Assembly: GCA_024699395.1 (NCBI GenBank)
Contig: JAILPU010000160.1
Location: 1-5,527, forward strand
Length of the DNA stretch: 5,527 nucleotides
Origin: Lachnospiraceae bacterium
GTDB lineage: Bacteria > Bacillota > Clostridia > Lachnospirales > Lachnospiraceae
Direction of reading: 5' to 3'
The notes below the pieces were generated by a model, which was given only the letters and a program-made list of their open reading frames with translations, had not been told where the DNA came from and searched no databases. The translations under genes were made by a program, and so were the position numbers. This document shows positions 1-5,527 of this stretch, piece by piece (positions within the stretch are counted from its first letter, which is position 1; every line of letters begins with the position of its first letter).

Positions 1-69
1 TCTCGCGCCGGTTGCCCGGCCTGCCGCATTTCGAGTGCGGTCCCTTCAGCCAAACTTGGGTACAACTCC
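1..69 (-). tRNA. tRNA-Ser with anticodon CGA, 3' end cut off by the window start
   Basis: Read on the minus strand from position 69, the sequence folds as a class II tRNA. The 5' acceptor strand is GGAGTTG (69-63), followed by TA, a D-stem CCC/GGG, and an anticodon stem CCGCA/TGCGG (40-36 and 28-24). The seven-base loop CTCGAAA carries anticodon CGA at 33-31, which reads the serine codon UCG. A long variable arm follows, with stem GCCGG/CCGGC (20-16 and 11-7) and loop GCAA; such an arm is typical of serine, leucine and bacterial tyrosine tRNAs, and the anticodon settles serine. The window ends in the 5' strand of the T-stem, so the T-loop, 3' acceptor strand and any encoded CCA (about 20 bases) are missing. 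The gene is transcribed away from pfkA. Confidence 0.93.
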
Positions 70-82
70 ATATGTGTGACGG

Positions 83-112
83 AATATACGTTAATGATAC
101 TTTTGTTTACAA
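83..112 (-). promoter_or_regulatory. Possible sigma-70-type promoter for tRNA-Ser
   Basis: On the minus strand a TTGTAA box (112-107) is followed after 18 bases by TATATT (88-83). The -10 box lies 13 bases upstream of the mature tRNA 5' end at 69, so transcription would start only a few bases before the gene. The -10 box matches the consensus at five of six positions and the -35 box is fair. AT-rich sequence gives such matches easily, so this rests mainly on good placement. Confidence 0.4.
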
Positions 113-150
113 CAAAATTTTTGTGAGAAAAATAAATACAACCGCTGCAA

Positions 151-171
151 ACACGCTGTTTTACAGCATGT
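151..171. repeat. Quasi-palindrome with arms ACACGCTGT and ACAGCATGT
   Basis: Two nine-base arms flank a TTT centre and are complementary except for one C/A mismatch at the fourth position from the outside. It could be a transcription-factor operator or a small RNA hairpin. It lies about 75-95 bases upstream of the predicted pfkA -35 box and about 40 bases upstream of the predicted tRNA -35 box, so it fits neither promoter tightly. No run of T follows either arm, which argues against an intrinsic terminator. Confidence 0.35.
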
Positions 172-244
172 CGAGACCGTTCTTGGTTGCTACATTTATT
201 TATTTTAGCAGAAAGGCGTTAATTAATGCAACCTCTTTTTTATG

Positions 245-273
245 TTGCTGTAAGGTTTTTATTTTGATAAAAT
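245..273 (+). promoter_or_regulatory. Possible sigma-70-type promoter for pfkA
   Basis: A TTGCTG box (245-250) and a TAAAAT box (268-273) are separated by exactly 17 bases. The -10 box matches the consensus at five of six positions; the -35 box keeps only the TTG half. Transcription would begin near 280, leaving a leader of about 105 bases before the pfkA start codon. A weaker alternative uses TTGATA (264-269) as the -35 box with a poor -10 near 286-291. Confidence 0.45.
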
Positions 274-288
274 TATAGTAGTTTCCAT

Positions 289-313
289 AAGCTTTTCGAC
301 ACAGCGAAGGCTT
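289..313 (+). promoter_or_regulatory. Leader stem-loop near the predicted pfkA transcript 5' end
   Basis: AAGCTTTTCG (289-298) can pair with CGAAGGCTT (305-313) around a six-base loop. This gives nine pairs, one of them G-U, with one bulged T. If transcription begins near 280, the hairpin sits about ten bases from the 5' end of the message, where stem-loops commonly protect transcripts from decay. It has no T tract, so it is not a terminator, and I do not recognise a riboswitch class in the leader. Confidence 0.3.
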
Positions 314-368
314 AGGGAATCCGAAACAGTATATGGCTTAAATCGAAATTATCTGAGGGATTTAGTGT

Positions 369-376
369 GGAGGAGG
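369..376 (+). promoter_or_regulatory. Strong Shine-Dalgarno site that fixes the pfkA start
   Basis: GGAGGAGG lies eight bases before the ATG at 385 and matches the anti-Shine-Dalgarno sequence well. An in-frame GTG at 367 would place this site inside the coding region and add six residues (MEEVHG) that the family lacks. The ATG at 385 is therefore the start. Confidence 0.85.
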
Positions 377-384
377 TACACGGT

Positions 385-1458
385 ATGAGACGTATCGGAA
401 TGCTTACAAGCGGAGGGGACTGTCAGGCCCTTAATGCAGCCATGAGAGGCGTGGTAAAGAGTTTGTTTACCAGCGGCGAAGCTATTGAGATTTACGGTTT
501 CCTTGACGGATACAAAGGCCTTATAAATTGTAATGTGAGAATGCTTGACGGCAGGGATTTTTCCGGAATACTTACAAAGGGCGGAACCATTCTCGGTACA
601 AGCCGTACACCCTTTAAGACCATAACAGAGCCGGACGAGAACGGCGTGGACAAGATAGCTGCCATGAAGCAGAATTATTATAAGCTGGGTCTTGAGTGCC
701 TTGTGGTTTTGGGCGGAAACGGAACCCACAAGACGGCCAATCTTTTAAGTGAAGAGGGGCTTAACGTCATCACTCTTCCCAAGACCATCGATAACGATCT
801 CTGGGGAACGGATATGACCTTCGGTTTCCAGAGTGCGGTTAACATTGCCACCGATGCCATTGACTGCATCCATACCACAGCAGCTTCCCACGGAAGAGTG
901 TTTATTGTGGAAGTTATGGGACACAAGGTGGGATGGCTCACACTTAATGCCGGAATGGCAGGGGGAGCTGATATTATCCTGGTTCCCGAGATTCCCTACG
1001 ATATCAATAAAGTTATTTCCAAGATAGATGAGAGAGACAAGAGAGGCAGTCACTTTACCATCATAGCAGTGGCGGAGGGCGCTATTTCCAAAGAAGACGC
1101 CAAGCTTTCCAAGAAGGATTATAAGGAGAAACTTGCAAAGAGCCCTTATCCTTCCGTTTCATACGAAATCGCCGCAGCTATTCAGAAAAAGACCGGTCGT
1201 GAGGTGAGAGTTACCGTTCCAGGTCACATGCAAAGAGGCGGAAGCCCTTGCCCTTACGACAGAGTTTTTGCCAGCCGTCTGGGTGCGGAGGCAGGAAGAC
1301 TTATCCTCGAAGAGAAGTACGGATTTATGGTTGGATATAAAAACAGGGAGATCGTTAAGGTTCCCTTAAAAGATGTGGCCGGCAAATTAAAGAGCCTCGA
1401 TGCCAATTCAAGCATCGTTAAAGAGGCTAAATGGCTTGGAATATCATTCGGTGACTGA
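385..1458 (+). CDS. pfkA: 6-phosphofructokinase, group III (mixed-substrate) type
   Basis: A 357-residue cytoplasmic enzyme that phosphorylates fructose 6-phosphate to fructose 1,6-bisphosphate, the committed step of glycolysis. The N-terminal nucleotide-site loop TSGGD is at 8-12. GGNGT (110-114) corresponds to GGDGS of the E. coli enzyme, and PKTIDND (132-138) holds the catalytic Asp136. Sugar-phosphate residues follow: R171, the MG pair at 178-179, E231, R275 and the HMQRGGSP motif (281-288). By family knowledge, Gly at 113 (E. coli Gly104) is the ATP-type residue, whereas Lys133 (E. coli Gly124) is the pyrophosphate-type residue. That combination marks the group III enzymes of actinobacteria and clostridia, which include both ATP- and PPi-users. 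Asn112 replaces the metal-binding Asp103. The protein is somewhat longer than the roughly 320-residue E. coli PfkA. The start is set by GGAGGAGG at 369. Phosphofructokinase is certain; the phosphoryl donor and allosteric control are not. Confidence 0.95.
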   Translation: MRRIGMLTSGGDCQALNAAMRGVVKSLFTSGEAIEIYGFLDGYKGLINCNVRMLDGRDFSGILTKGGTILGTSRTPFKTITEPDENGVDKIAAMKQNYYKLGLECLVVLGGNGTHKTANLLSEEGLNVITLPKTIDNDLWGTDMTFGFQSAVNIATDAIDCIHTTAASHGRVFIVEVMGHKVGWLTLNAGMAGGADIILVPEIPYDINKVISKIDERDKRGSHFTIIAVAEGAISKEDAKLSKKDYKEKLAKSPYPSVSYEIAAAIQKKTGREVRVTVPGHMQRGGSPCPYDRVFASRLGAEAGRLILEEKYGFMVGYKNREIVKVPLKDVAGKLKSLDANSSIVKEAKWLGISFGD

Positions 1459-1473
1459 TACCGGACGTAACAG

Positions 1474-1521
1474 ACAGGCTTGCGGATCTGACGCAAGCTT
1501 GTTCTATGCTTAAATATTTTT
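1474..1521 (+). terminator. Hairpin after pfkA, possible weak terminator or processing site
   Basis: ACAGGCTTGCG (1474-1484) pairs with CGCAAGCTTGT (1492-1502) around a seven-base loop, giving 11 pairs with one G-U. It starts 15 bases after the pfkA stop codon. The bases just 3' of the stem are TCTATGCTTAA rather than a clean T run, and the only T tract is ATTTTT at 1515-1521. It would therefore be a leaky terminator at best. It could equally stabilise the pfkA 3' end or set the level of dnaX message. I saw no clear separate promoter for dnaX in the gap. Confidence 0.45.
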
Positions 1522-1533
1522 AAGGAGCGCACA

Positions 1534-3102
1534 ATGTCTTACACCGCTTTATACAGGAAATTCAGACCTCAGGAATTTTCCGACGTAAGAGGCCAGGAAC
1601 ATATAGTAAGGACACTCAAAAACCAGATAAAGGTCAACAGAGTGGGACATGCCTATCTTTTTACGGGCACAAGAGGAACGGGAAAAACATCCGTTGCCAA
1701 ACTTATGGCCAAGATGCTTAACTGCGAGTCCCCCACAGATGACGGCCCCTGCGGAGAGTGCCGCATGTGCCGTGCCATTGCGGCAGGTGCAAGCCTTAAT
1801 GTGAGGGAAATCGATGCCGCATCCAATAACGGCGTTGACAATATAAGAGATATAATCGAGGAGGTTTCTTATCCTCCCGCTGAAGGAAAAGTTAAAGTCT
1901 ACATTATAGATGAGGTTCACATGCTTTCCGCGGGTGCGTACAATGCACTTTTAAAAACCCTTGAAGAGCCTCCGTCATATGTGGTGTTTATACTGGCTAC
2001 CACCGATGTTCATAAACTTCCCATAACCGTCCAGTCCAGATGCCAGCGCTATGATTTTAAAAGGATAGGGATTGATGTCATAGCCCAAAGAATGAGGGAA
2101 CTGGTGGACAAGGAGGAACTTAAGGCCGACGACAGAGCTTTGGAATATATAGCAAGAGCCGCCGACGGCTCCATGAGGGATGCGCTTAGCCTTTTGGATC
2201 AGTGCCTGGCCTTTTGTATCGGTGAGGAGCTTACTCTGGATAAGACCCTTTCAATTTTGGGAGCGGTGAATATCGATGTTTTTGACAGGCTCTGTAAAGC
2301 TCTTACCGAGGGAGATGTTTCAGAGAGTATTAAAATACTGGATGAGGTGGTAAACGAAGGCAGGGAGCTTGTGAGATTTGTCATAGATATGACAGGGTAT
2401 CTCAGAAATCTCATGCTTGTAAAAGTATCGGATAAGGATACGGACTACCTTGAACTGTCTAAGGAAGACATGGAAGTGATCACCAAAAGAGCTGCCGAAA
2501 TCGACCTTGATCTTATCATAAGATATATTCATGAATTTTCGGAGCTGGCTAATAAAATAAAATATGCCCAGACCAAGAGGATACTGGTGGAGGTGGCATT
2601 TATCAGAATGTGTCGCCCTCAGATGGAGACCGACAGCGAGGCGGTGCTTGACAGAATAAGACAGATTGAAAAAAAGCTGGAAGAAGGAATTACTGTAAGA
2701 ACAAGAGTTGAACAGACCACTGACGAAACGGCTCCTGTTAAGGAAAAACCTGTTCTTCAGGCGGCTATACCCGATGATGTAAAGTATCTTGTTTCAAACT
2801 GGAATCAGATTATCAATAATGCGGAGAGATCCTTAAAGGAGTATCTCAAAAAAGCAAGGCTCAGTCTTGGGAGTAACGGTGAACTTATAATAGCTTTCTG
2901 TGATGTGCTCAGTATGGAATATTTTGAGGCACCGGAATACAAGGAGGAACATGCCGCACAGCTTAACAGCCTATTGGAGCAGGTTACGGGTAAGCATGTG
3001 GATTACAGAATAGTCAAGGTTGACAACAGAGAGAATTTTGAAGAAAATTATGTTGATATTACATCCATGATAATGATGGATATTGAAGAAAGTGAGGAAT
3101 AA
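1534..3102 (+). CDS. dnaX: DNA polymerase III subunit gamma/tau (clamp loader ATPase)
   Basis: A 522-residue AAA+ motor subunit of the clamp loader, which opens and places the beta sliding clamp at primed sites and links the replicase to the helicase. The N-terminus YRKFRPQEFSDVRGQEH is typical of the family. Walker A GTRGTGKT is at 45-52, the zinc-binding cysteines are C64, C73, C76 and C79, and Walker B IIDEVH is at 124-129. Sensor 1 lies near ATT (155-157), the arginine finger is in SRC (168-170), and the sensor 2 arginine is R215 in GSMRDALSLLDQ. The helical collar domain ends near residue 365. A charged linker follows, then a tau-type C-terminal region from about 400. AAGGAG at 1522-1527 precedes the start by six bases. 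The gene heads a tight cluster with ybaB and recR. All ATPase residues look intact. A slippery heptamer in the linker could also yield a short gamma-like form. Confidence 0.97.
   Translation: MSYTALYRKFRPQEFSDVRGQEHIVRTLKNQIKVNRVGHAYLFTGTRGTGKTSVAKLMAKMLNCESPTDDGPCGECRMCRAIAAGASLNVREIDAASNNGVDNIRDIIEEVSYPPAEGKVKVYIIDEVHMLSAGAYNALLKTLEEPPSYVVFILATTDVHKLPITVQSRCQRYDFKRIGIDVIAQRMRELVDKEELKADDRALEYIARAADGSMRDALSLLDQCLAFCIGEELTLDKTLSILGAVNIDVFDRLCKALTEGDVSESIKILDEVVNEGRELVRFVIDMTGYLRNLMLVKVSDKDTDYLELSKEDMEVITKRAAEIDLDLIIRYIHEFSELANKIKYAQTKRILVEVAFIRMCRPQMETDSEAVLDRIRQIEKKLEEGITVRTRVEQTTDETAPVKEKPVLQAAIPDDVKYLVSNWNQIINNAERSLKEYLKKARLSLGSNGELIIAFCDVLSMEYFEAPEYKEEHAAQLNSLLEQVTGKHVDYRIVKVDNRENFEENYVDITSMIMMDIEESEE
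2670..2676 (+). other. In-frame slippery heptamer A AAA AAG in dnaX
   Basis: The codons GAA AAA AAG at 2668-2676 give the same heptamer in the same phase as the E. coli dnaX -1 frameshift site. A -1 slip here would follow residue 381, add 11 residues (AGRRNYCKNKS) and stop at the TGA at 2709-2711, giving a protein of about 392 residues with the ATPase and collar domains but no tau tail. A slip of the polymerase that dropped one A would also stop soon, at the TAA at 2696-2698. I see no Shine-Dalgarno-like stimulator about 10 bases upstream and no strong stem-loop directly downstream, so efficiency may be low. Confidence 0.4.
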
Positions 3103-3104
3103 AA

Positions 3105-3452
3105 ATGGCAAAGCGCGGAGGATATCCCATGGGCGGCGGTATGCCCAACAACATGGCCAATCTTATGAGACAGGCTCAGAAAATGCAGCAGCAGATGGAG
3201 CAGGGACAAAAGGATCTTGAAGCAAAGGAGTTTGTTGCTACGGCAGGAGGCGGAGCTGTAACGGTTACCGCAAGCGGTAAGAAGGAGCTTGTTAGCCTTA
3301 AGCTTTCCAAGGATATAGTGGATCCCGACGATACAGAGACACTTGAGGATACAATTGTGGCAGCAGTAAATGATGCCCTTAAGCAGGTTTCTGACGCATC
3401 CAATGACATTATGGGCAAAATGGGTGCAGGGCTGGGAGGCTTACCCTTTTAA
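3105..3452 (+). CDS. ybaB: YbaB/EbfC family nucleoid-associated DNA-binding protein
   Basis: A 115-residue protein of the YbaB/EbfC family, small dimeric proteins that bind DNA and help organise the nucleoid; the gene accompanies dnaX and recR in many bacteria. A glycine- and methionine-rich N-terminal tail (about 5-13) is followed by a long helix with [15 protein letters not shown] (from about 19). The strand core includes [21 protein letters not shown], and a second helical part contains [13 protein letters not shown] short GLGGLPF tail ends the protein. Its length fits the family, which is about 105-115 residues. The start lies two bases after the dnaX stop, with GAGG at 3094-3097 inside the end of dnaX, which suggests translational coupling. 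An in-frame ATG at 3129 also has a good GGAGG site, so the first eight residues are uncertain. Its stop codon overlaps the recR start. Confidence 0.93.
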   Translation: MAKRGGYPMGGGMPNNMANLMRQAQKMQQQMEQGQKDLEAKEFVATAGGGAVTVTASGKKELVSLKLSKDIVDPDDTETLEDTIVAAVNDALKQVSDASNDIMGKMGAGLGGLPF

Positions 3453-4048
3453 TGGATCTTTACGGCGGATATGTTAGTAAATTGATAGAAGAGCTCAGTG
3501 CTTTACCGGGTATTGGCTCTAAGTCTGCGGAGCGGCTTGCTTTTCATCTTATCAATATTCCCAAGGAAAAGGTGGACAGGCTTGCCAATGTTATGATGCA
3601 GGCTAAGAGTAATGTCAGGTATTGCGAGAAATGTTTTACCCTTACGGATAAGGAACTTTGTCCTGTGTGTGCCGACGAGGGAAGAGACCACAACCTTATA
3701 ATGGTGGTGGAGAATTCCAGGGACATGGCGGCTTATGAGAAGACCCAGAAATACAAAGGGGTTTATCATGTGCTTCAGGGAGCAATATCACCCATGGTGG
3801 GGATAGGTCCTTCGGACATCAGGATTAAGGAACTTTTGGCGAGATTGGAGGATGGGGTAGAGGAGGTTATAATCGCCACCAACTCCAGCCTTGAGGGTGA
3901 GACTACGGCTATGTATATAAGTAAGCTTATTAAACCCATGGGAATCAGGGTTACGAGAATAGCCAGCGGTGTACCCATCGGAGGCGATCTTGAGTATATC
4001 GATGAGGTAACTCTTTTGAGAGCGCTGGAAGGCCGTATCGAAATGTAA
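3452..4048 (+). CDS. recR: Recombination mediator protein RecR
   Basis: A 198-residue DNA-repair protein that works with RecO and RecF to load RecA on single-stranded gaps; it forms ring-like tetramers around DNA. The N-terminal helix-hairpin-helix [16 protein letters not shown] is at 18-33. A zinc finger uses C58, C61, C70 and C73. The Toprim domain starts near 82 ([10 protein letters not shown]) and includes [16 protein letters not shown] (105-120) and TNSSLEGE (143-150). The C-terminal signature [16 protein letters not shown] (173-188) is nearly canonical. Length matches the family norm of about 200. The start ATG shares its A with the ybaB stop (TAATG at 3450-3454), and GGGAGG sits at 3434-3439, so translation is probably coupled. 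One small deviation is TNSS where many relatives have TNP. Confidence 0.96.
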   Translation: MDLYGGYVSKLIEELSALPGIGSKSAERLAFHLINIPKEKVDRLANVMMQAKSNVRYCEKCFTLTDKELCPVCADEGRDHNLIMVVENSRDMAAYEKTQKYKGVYHVLQGAISPMVGIGPSDIRIKELLARLEDGVEEVIIATNSSLEGETTAMYISKLIKPMGIRVTRIASGVPIGGDLEYIDEVTLLRALEGRIEM

Positions 4049-4065
4049 AGAGCGAAGGGGCGGCA

Positions 4066-5259
4066 ATGGCCATTAACATAATTAAGTTTTTAAAAAATCC
4101 CGCGGATGAAGAAGCGGATACCATGGAGGCGAAGATACGTCTCCACAATAAAACAAAGCTGTACAGAACAAGTCTGATAATAATTGTTTTACTGCTTGTG
4201 GGACTTTTGATCAAAATTCAATATGACAGGCATGTCTATACCGATTACGACGTATTGTCATCCATGACTTTTGATACGCCTTCGGGTGCTACCTTCGTAA
4301 GATTGAAGGATTGTATCCTTACCTACAGCAAGGACGGAGCTCACTGTACCGACAGTTCCGGCAATGTGGTTTGGAACCAGACCTATGAGATCCAGGACGT
4401 GATCATGGATATCAACGAGAATGTGGTTGCCATAGGAAGCTATAACGGCAGAGAGATATATGTGGCAGACAACAAATCTTTACTGGGAACCATTACCACC
4501 AATATGCCCATAAAGAGTATTGCGGTGGCTTCCAACGGAAATGTTTCCTGTGTGCTTACGGATACGGATGTGACATGGATCAATACCTACAGTAAGGACG
4601 GAGAACTTCTTTTTACCGGAACAAGTCATATGCAAAACAGCGGTTACCCCGCAAGCTTTGCACTCTCACCCTCGGGAAATATTATGGCGGTGGGCTATGT
4701 GTACATTGATGCTTTGACATCCAAGACCAATATCGCCTTTTATAATTATTCCGACGTTGGTGACAACTATAATGACAGACTTGTCAGTGCTTATGAATAC
4801 CCGGATGTACTTGTACCTCAGATATCATTTATGGGAGAACAGACAGCTTTTGCCGTGGGTGACAACAGGCTTATGTTTTACAAGGGAAGTCAGAAACCCA
4901 CTCTGGAGAGTACCGTTCTTATAGATGAGGAAATAAAGGCTGTTTTCAATAATAACGAGTATGTGGGCCTCATGTTTAATTCAGAGGATCCGGAGCACAA
5001 GTACCGTTTTGACGTTTACAATTCTAAAGCGAAATTGTTAAACAGCTTCTATCTGGATATTGATTATACGGATGTATTTTTTACAAAGGACATTTTTGTG
5101 GCCTACAATGCCACTGAATGTTTTGTGTCCAAGATAAACGGCAGGAAGAAATTTGAGGGCTCTTTTGACAAGGGTGTCAATCTTATGCTTCCCACGGGAT
5201 CATCCTACAGATTTTTGCTTGTTACGGATGAGACCGCGGAAATAATTCAAATGAAATAA
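4066..5259 (+). CDS. Membrane-anchored protein with propeller-like repeats, DUF5711-like
   Basis: A 397-residue protein of unknown function. A charged cytoplasmic N-terminus (1-35) precedes one hydrophobic segment at about 36-49 (SLIIIVLLLVGLLI). Because more positive charge lies before this segment, the rest, about 345 residues, is probably outside the membrane. That part is rich in beta strands with repeated blade-like units such as GNVVW (99-103) and FALSPSGNIMAVGY (198-211), which resemble the WD40/PQQ style of beta-propellers. From memory this matches DUF5711 proteins found beside recR in Lachnospiraceae, but I could not run a search. No catalytic motif, cysteine-based motif or lipobox is visible. 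It starts 17 bases after recR, with AAGGGG at 4055-4060 as a modest ribosome binding site, so it is very likely in the same operon. A scaffold or sensor role at the cell surface is only a guess. Confidence 0.8.
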   Translation: MAINIIKFLKNPADEEADTMEAKIRLHNKTKLYRTSLIIIVLLLVGLLIKIQYDRHVYTDYDVLSSMTFDTPSGATFVRLKDCILTYSKDGAHCTDSSGNVVWNQTYEIQDVIMDINENVVAIGSYNGREIYVADNKSLLGTITTNMPIKSIAVASNGNVSCVLTDTDVTWINTYSKDGELLFTGTSHMQNSGYPASFALSPSGNIMAVGYVYIDALTSKTNIAFYNYSDVGDNYNDRLVSAYEYPDVLVPQISFMGEQTAFAVGDNRLMFYKGSQKPTLESTVLIDEEIKAVFNNNEYVGLMFNSEDPEHKYRFDVYNSKAKLLNSFYLDIDYTDVFFTKDIFVAYNATECFVSKINGRKKFEGSFDKGVNLMLPTGSSYRFLLVTDETAEIIQMK

Positions 5260-5285
5260 ATTTTTTGTCATTTTGAGGAGGTTAC

Positions 5286-5527
5286 ATGGAGTTTAATTTA
5301 CTTTTGGTGATTTTTTTGCTGGTGGTGGCAGCAGAAGCCTACAGCGGTGTTAAAAAGGGTATGGTCAAGAAACTTGTTTCCCTTATCGCTTTGGTGGTGA
5401 TGATTGTTATGACCGCTCTTATAGTGTACGGTCTGGGCAGTTATCGTAACGGTCACGTATTCGGAGTGCTGGGATGCATTATTGTTCTTTCCATAATAGC
5501 GGCGGTGTATTTCGTTGTGAAACTGGT
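5286..5527 (+). CDS. CvpA-like membrane protein, 3' end outside the window
   Basis: The first 80 codons of an integral membrane protein that continues past the window end. The N-terminus MEFNLLLVIFLLVVAAEAYS forms one hydrophobic helix (about 4-16). A short basic loop GVKKGMVKK (21-29) follows, then a second helix (about 30-50) and a third (about 59-78). The first helix followed by a G-x-K-K-G loop and a second helix is the usual opening of the CvpA (colicin V production) family, whose biochemical role is unsettled. AGGAGG at 5276-5281 is a strong ribosome binding site but only four bases from the ATG. The gene lies 26 bases after the DUF5711-like gene with no terminator between, so it is probably co-transcribed. 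The family call is likely but rests on the N-terminal half only. Confidence 0.7.
   Translation, partial: MEFNLLLVIFLLVVAAEAYSGVKKGMVKKLVSLIALVVMIVMTALIVYGLGSYRNGHVFGVLGCIIVLSIIAAVYFVVKL

Larger units (their letters stand above)
70..384. other. AT-rich divergent intergenic region between tRNA-Ser and pfkA
   Basis: No credible protein gene lies here. The plus-strand open frame over 12-278 runs through the tRNA, has no ribosome binding site and resembles no protein I recognise. Moving away from the tRNA, the region holds a probable tRNA promoter on the minus strand, a quasi-palindrome at 151-171, an AT-rich stretch, a probable plus-strand promoter at 245-273, and a leader of about 100 bases with a stem-loop. 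A strong Shine-Dalgarno site lies just before pfkA. I searched by eye for the conserved SRP RNA loop (GGAAGGAAGCAG type), because scRNA sits next to dnaX in Bacillus, and did not find it. Confidence 0.7.

Noticed and set aside
185..241. GGTTGC (185-190) and GCAACC (228-233) followed by a T run (236-241) as an intrinsic terminator
   Set aside because: The stem is only six pairs around a 37-base loop, and no plus-strand gene upstream needs a terminator; it is probably chance in AT-rich DNA.
12..278. Plus-strand open frame of 88 codons at the left end
   Set aside because: It runs antisense through the tRNA-Ser gene and the divergent promoter region, lacks a ribosome binding site and has low-complexity, AT-driven composition.
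367..384. GTG at 367 as an upstream start for pfkA
   Set aside because: The Shine-Dalgarno site at 369-376 would then lie inside the coding region, and the six added residues are not part of the family.
70..384. SRP RNA (scRNA/4.5S) gene expected near dnaX in some Firmicutes
   Set aside because: The conserved GGAAGGAAGCAG-type loop and its flanking helix are absent on both strands.
349..1053. Minus-strand open frames of 87-126 codons opposite pfkA
   Set aside because: They lie fully or mostly antisense to a well-supported enzyme gene, carry no recognisable domain and have no ribosome binding sites; they are shadows of its codon pattern.
3503..4214. Minus-strand open frames of 60-92 codons opposite recR and the start of the next gene
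   Set aside because: They are antisense to a canonical RecR with intact motifs and have no initiation signals or recognisable domains.
1..5527. Defence, mobile or other undescribed system
   Set aside because: No transposase, integrase, terminal repeats, CRISPR-like repeats, toxin-antitoxin pair or compositional break was seen; every gene but one falls in a familiar housekeeping or widespread membrane family.

Overview
The window looks like ordinary, well-preserved core chromosome of a Gram-positive anaerobe of the Clostridia, most likely Lachnospiraceae. The basis is protein style (recalled family resemblance, not a search), strong GGAGG-type Shine-Dalgarno sites, an actinobacterial/clostridial-type phosphofructokinase, and the order dnaX - ybaB/ebfC - recR followed by a DUF5711-like membrane protein and a CvpA-like protein. 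I see no mobile element, CRISPR array, phage gene or defence gene.

Layout. Positions 1-69 hold the 5' part of a tRNA-Ser(CGA) gene on the minus strand; its 3' end lies outside the window. Positions 70-384 are an AT-rich divergent intergenic region with a likely minus-strand tRNA promoter, a plausible plus-strand promoter for the first protein gene, a leader stem-loop and a strong ribosome binding site. All protein genes then run on the plus strand: pfkA (385-1458), a 75-base gap with a strong hairpin, dnaX (1534-3102), ybaB/ebfC (3105-3452), recR (3452-4048), a membrane-anchored protein with propeller-like repeats (4066-5259), and the start of a CvpA-like membrane protein (5286 to the window end).

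The genes from dnaX to cvpA are packed with 2-26 base gaps or a 1-base overlap, so they are almost certainly one transcript. pfkA may feed into it through the hairpin. The dnaX-ybaB-recR core joins the replicase clamp-loader subunit, a small nucleoid-associated DNA-binding protein and the RecFOR recombination mediator, a grouping conserved in many bacteria. The two downstream membrane proteins have no proven link to that job. pfkA supplies the committed step of glycolysis and is probably only a neighbour.

The points most worth a second look are an in-frame A AAA AAG heptamer in dnaX at the place where a short gamma-like clamp-loader subunit could be made, and the unusual phosphofructokinase active-site signature (GGNGT with PKTIDND), which leaves the phosphoryl donor open. 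I found no convincing undescribed system.
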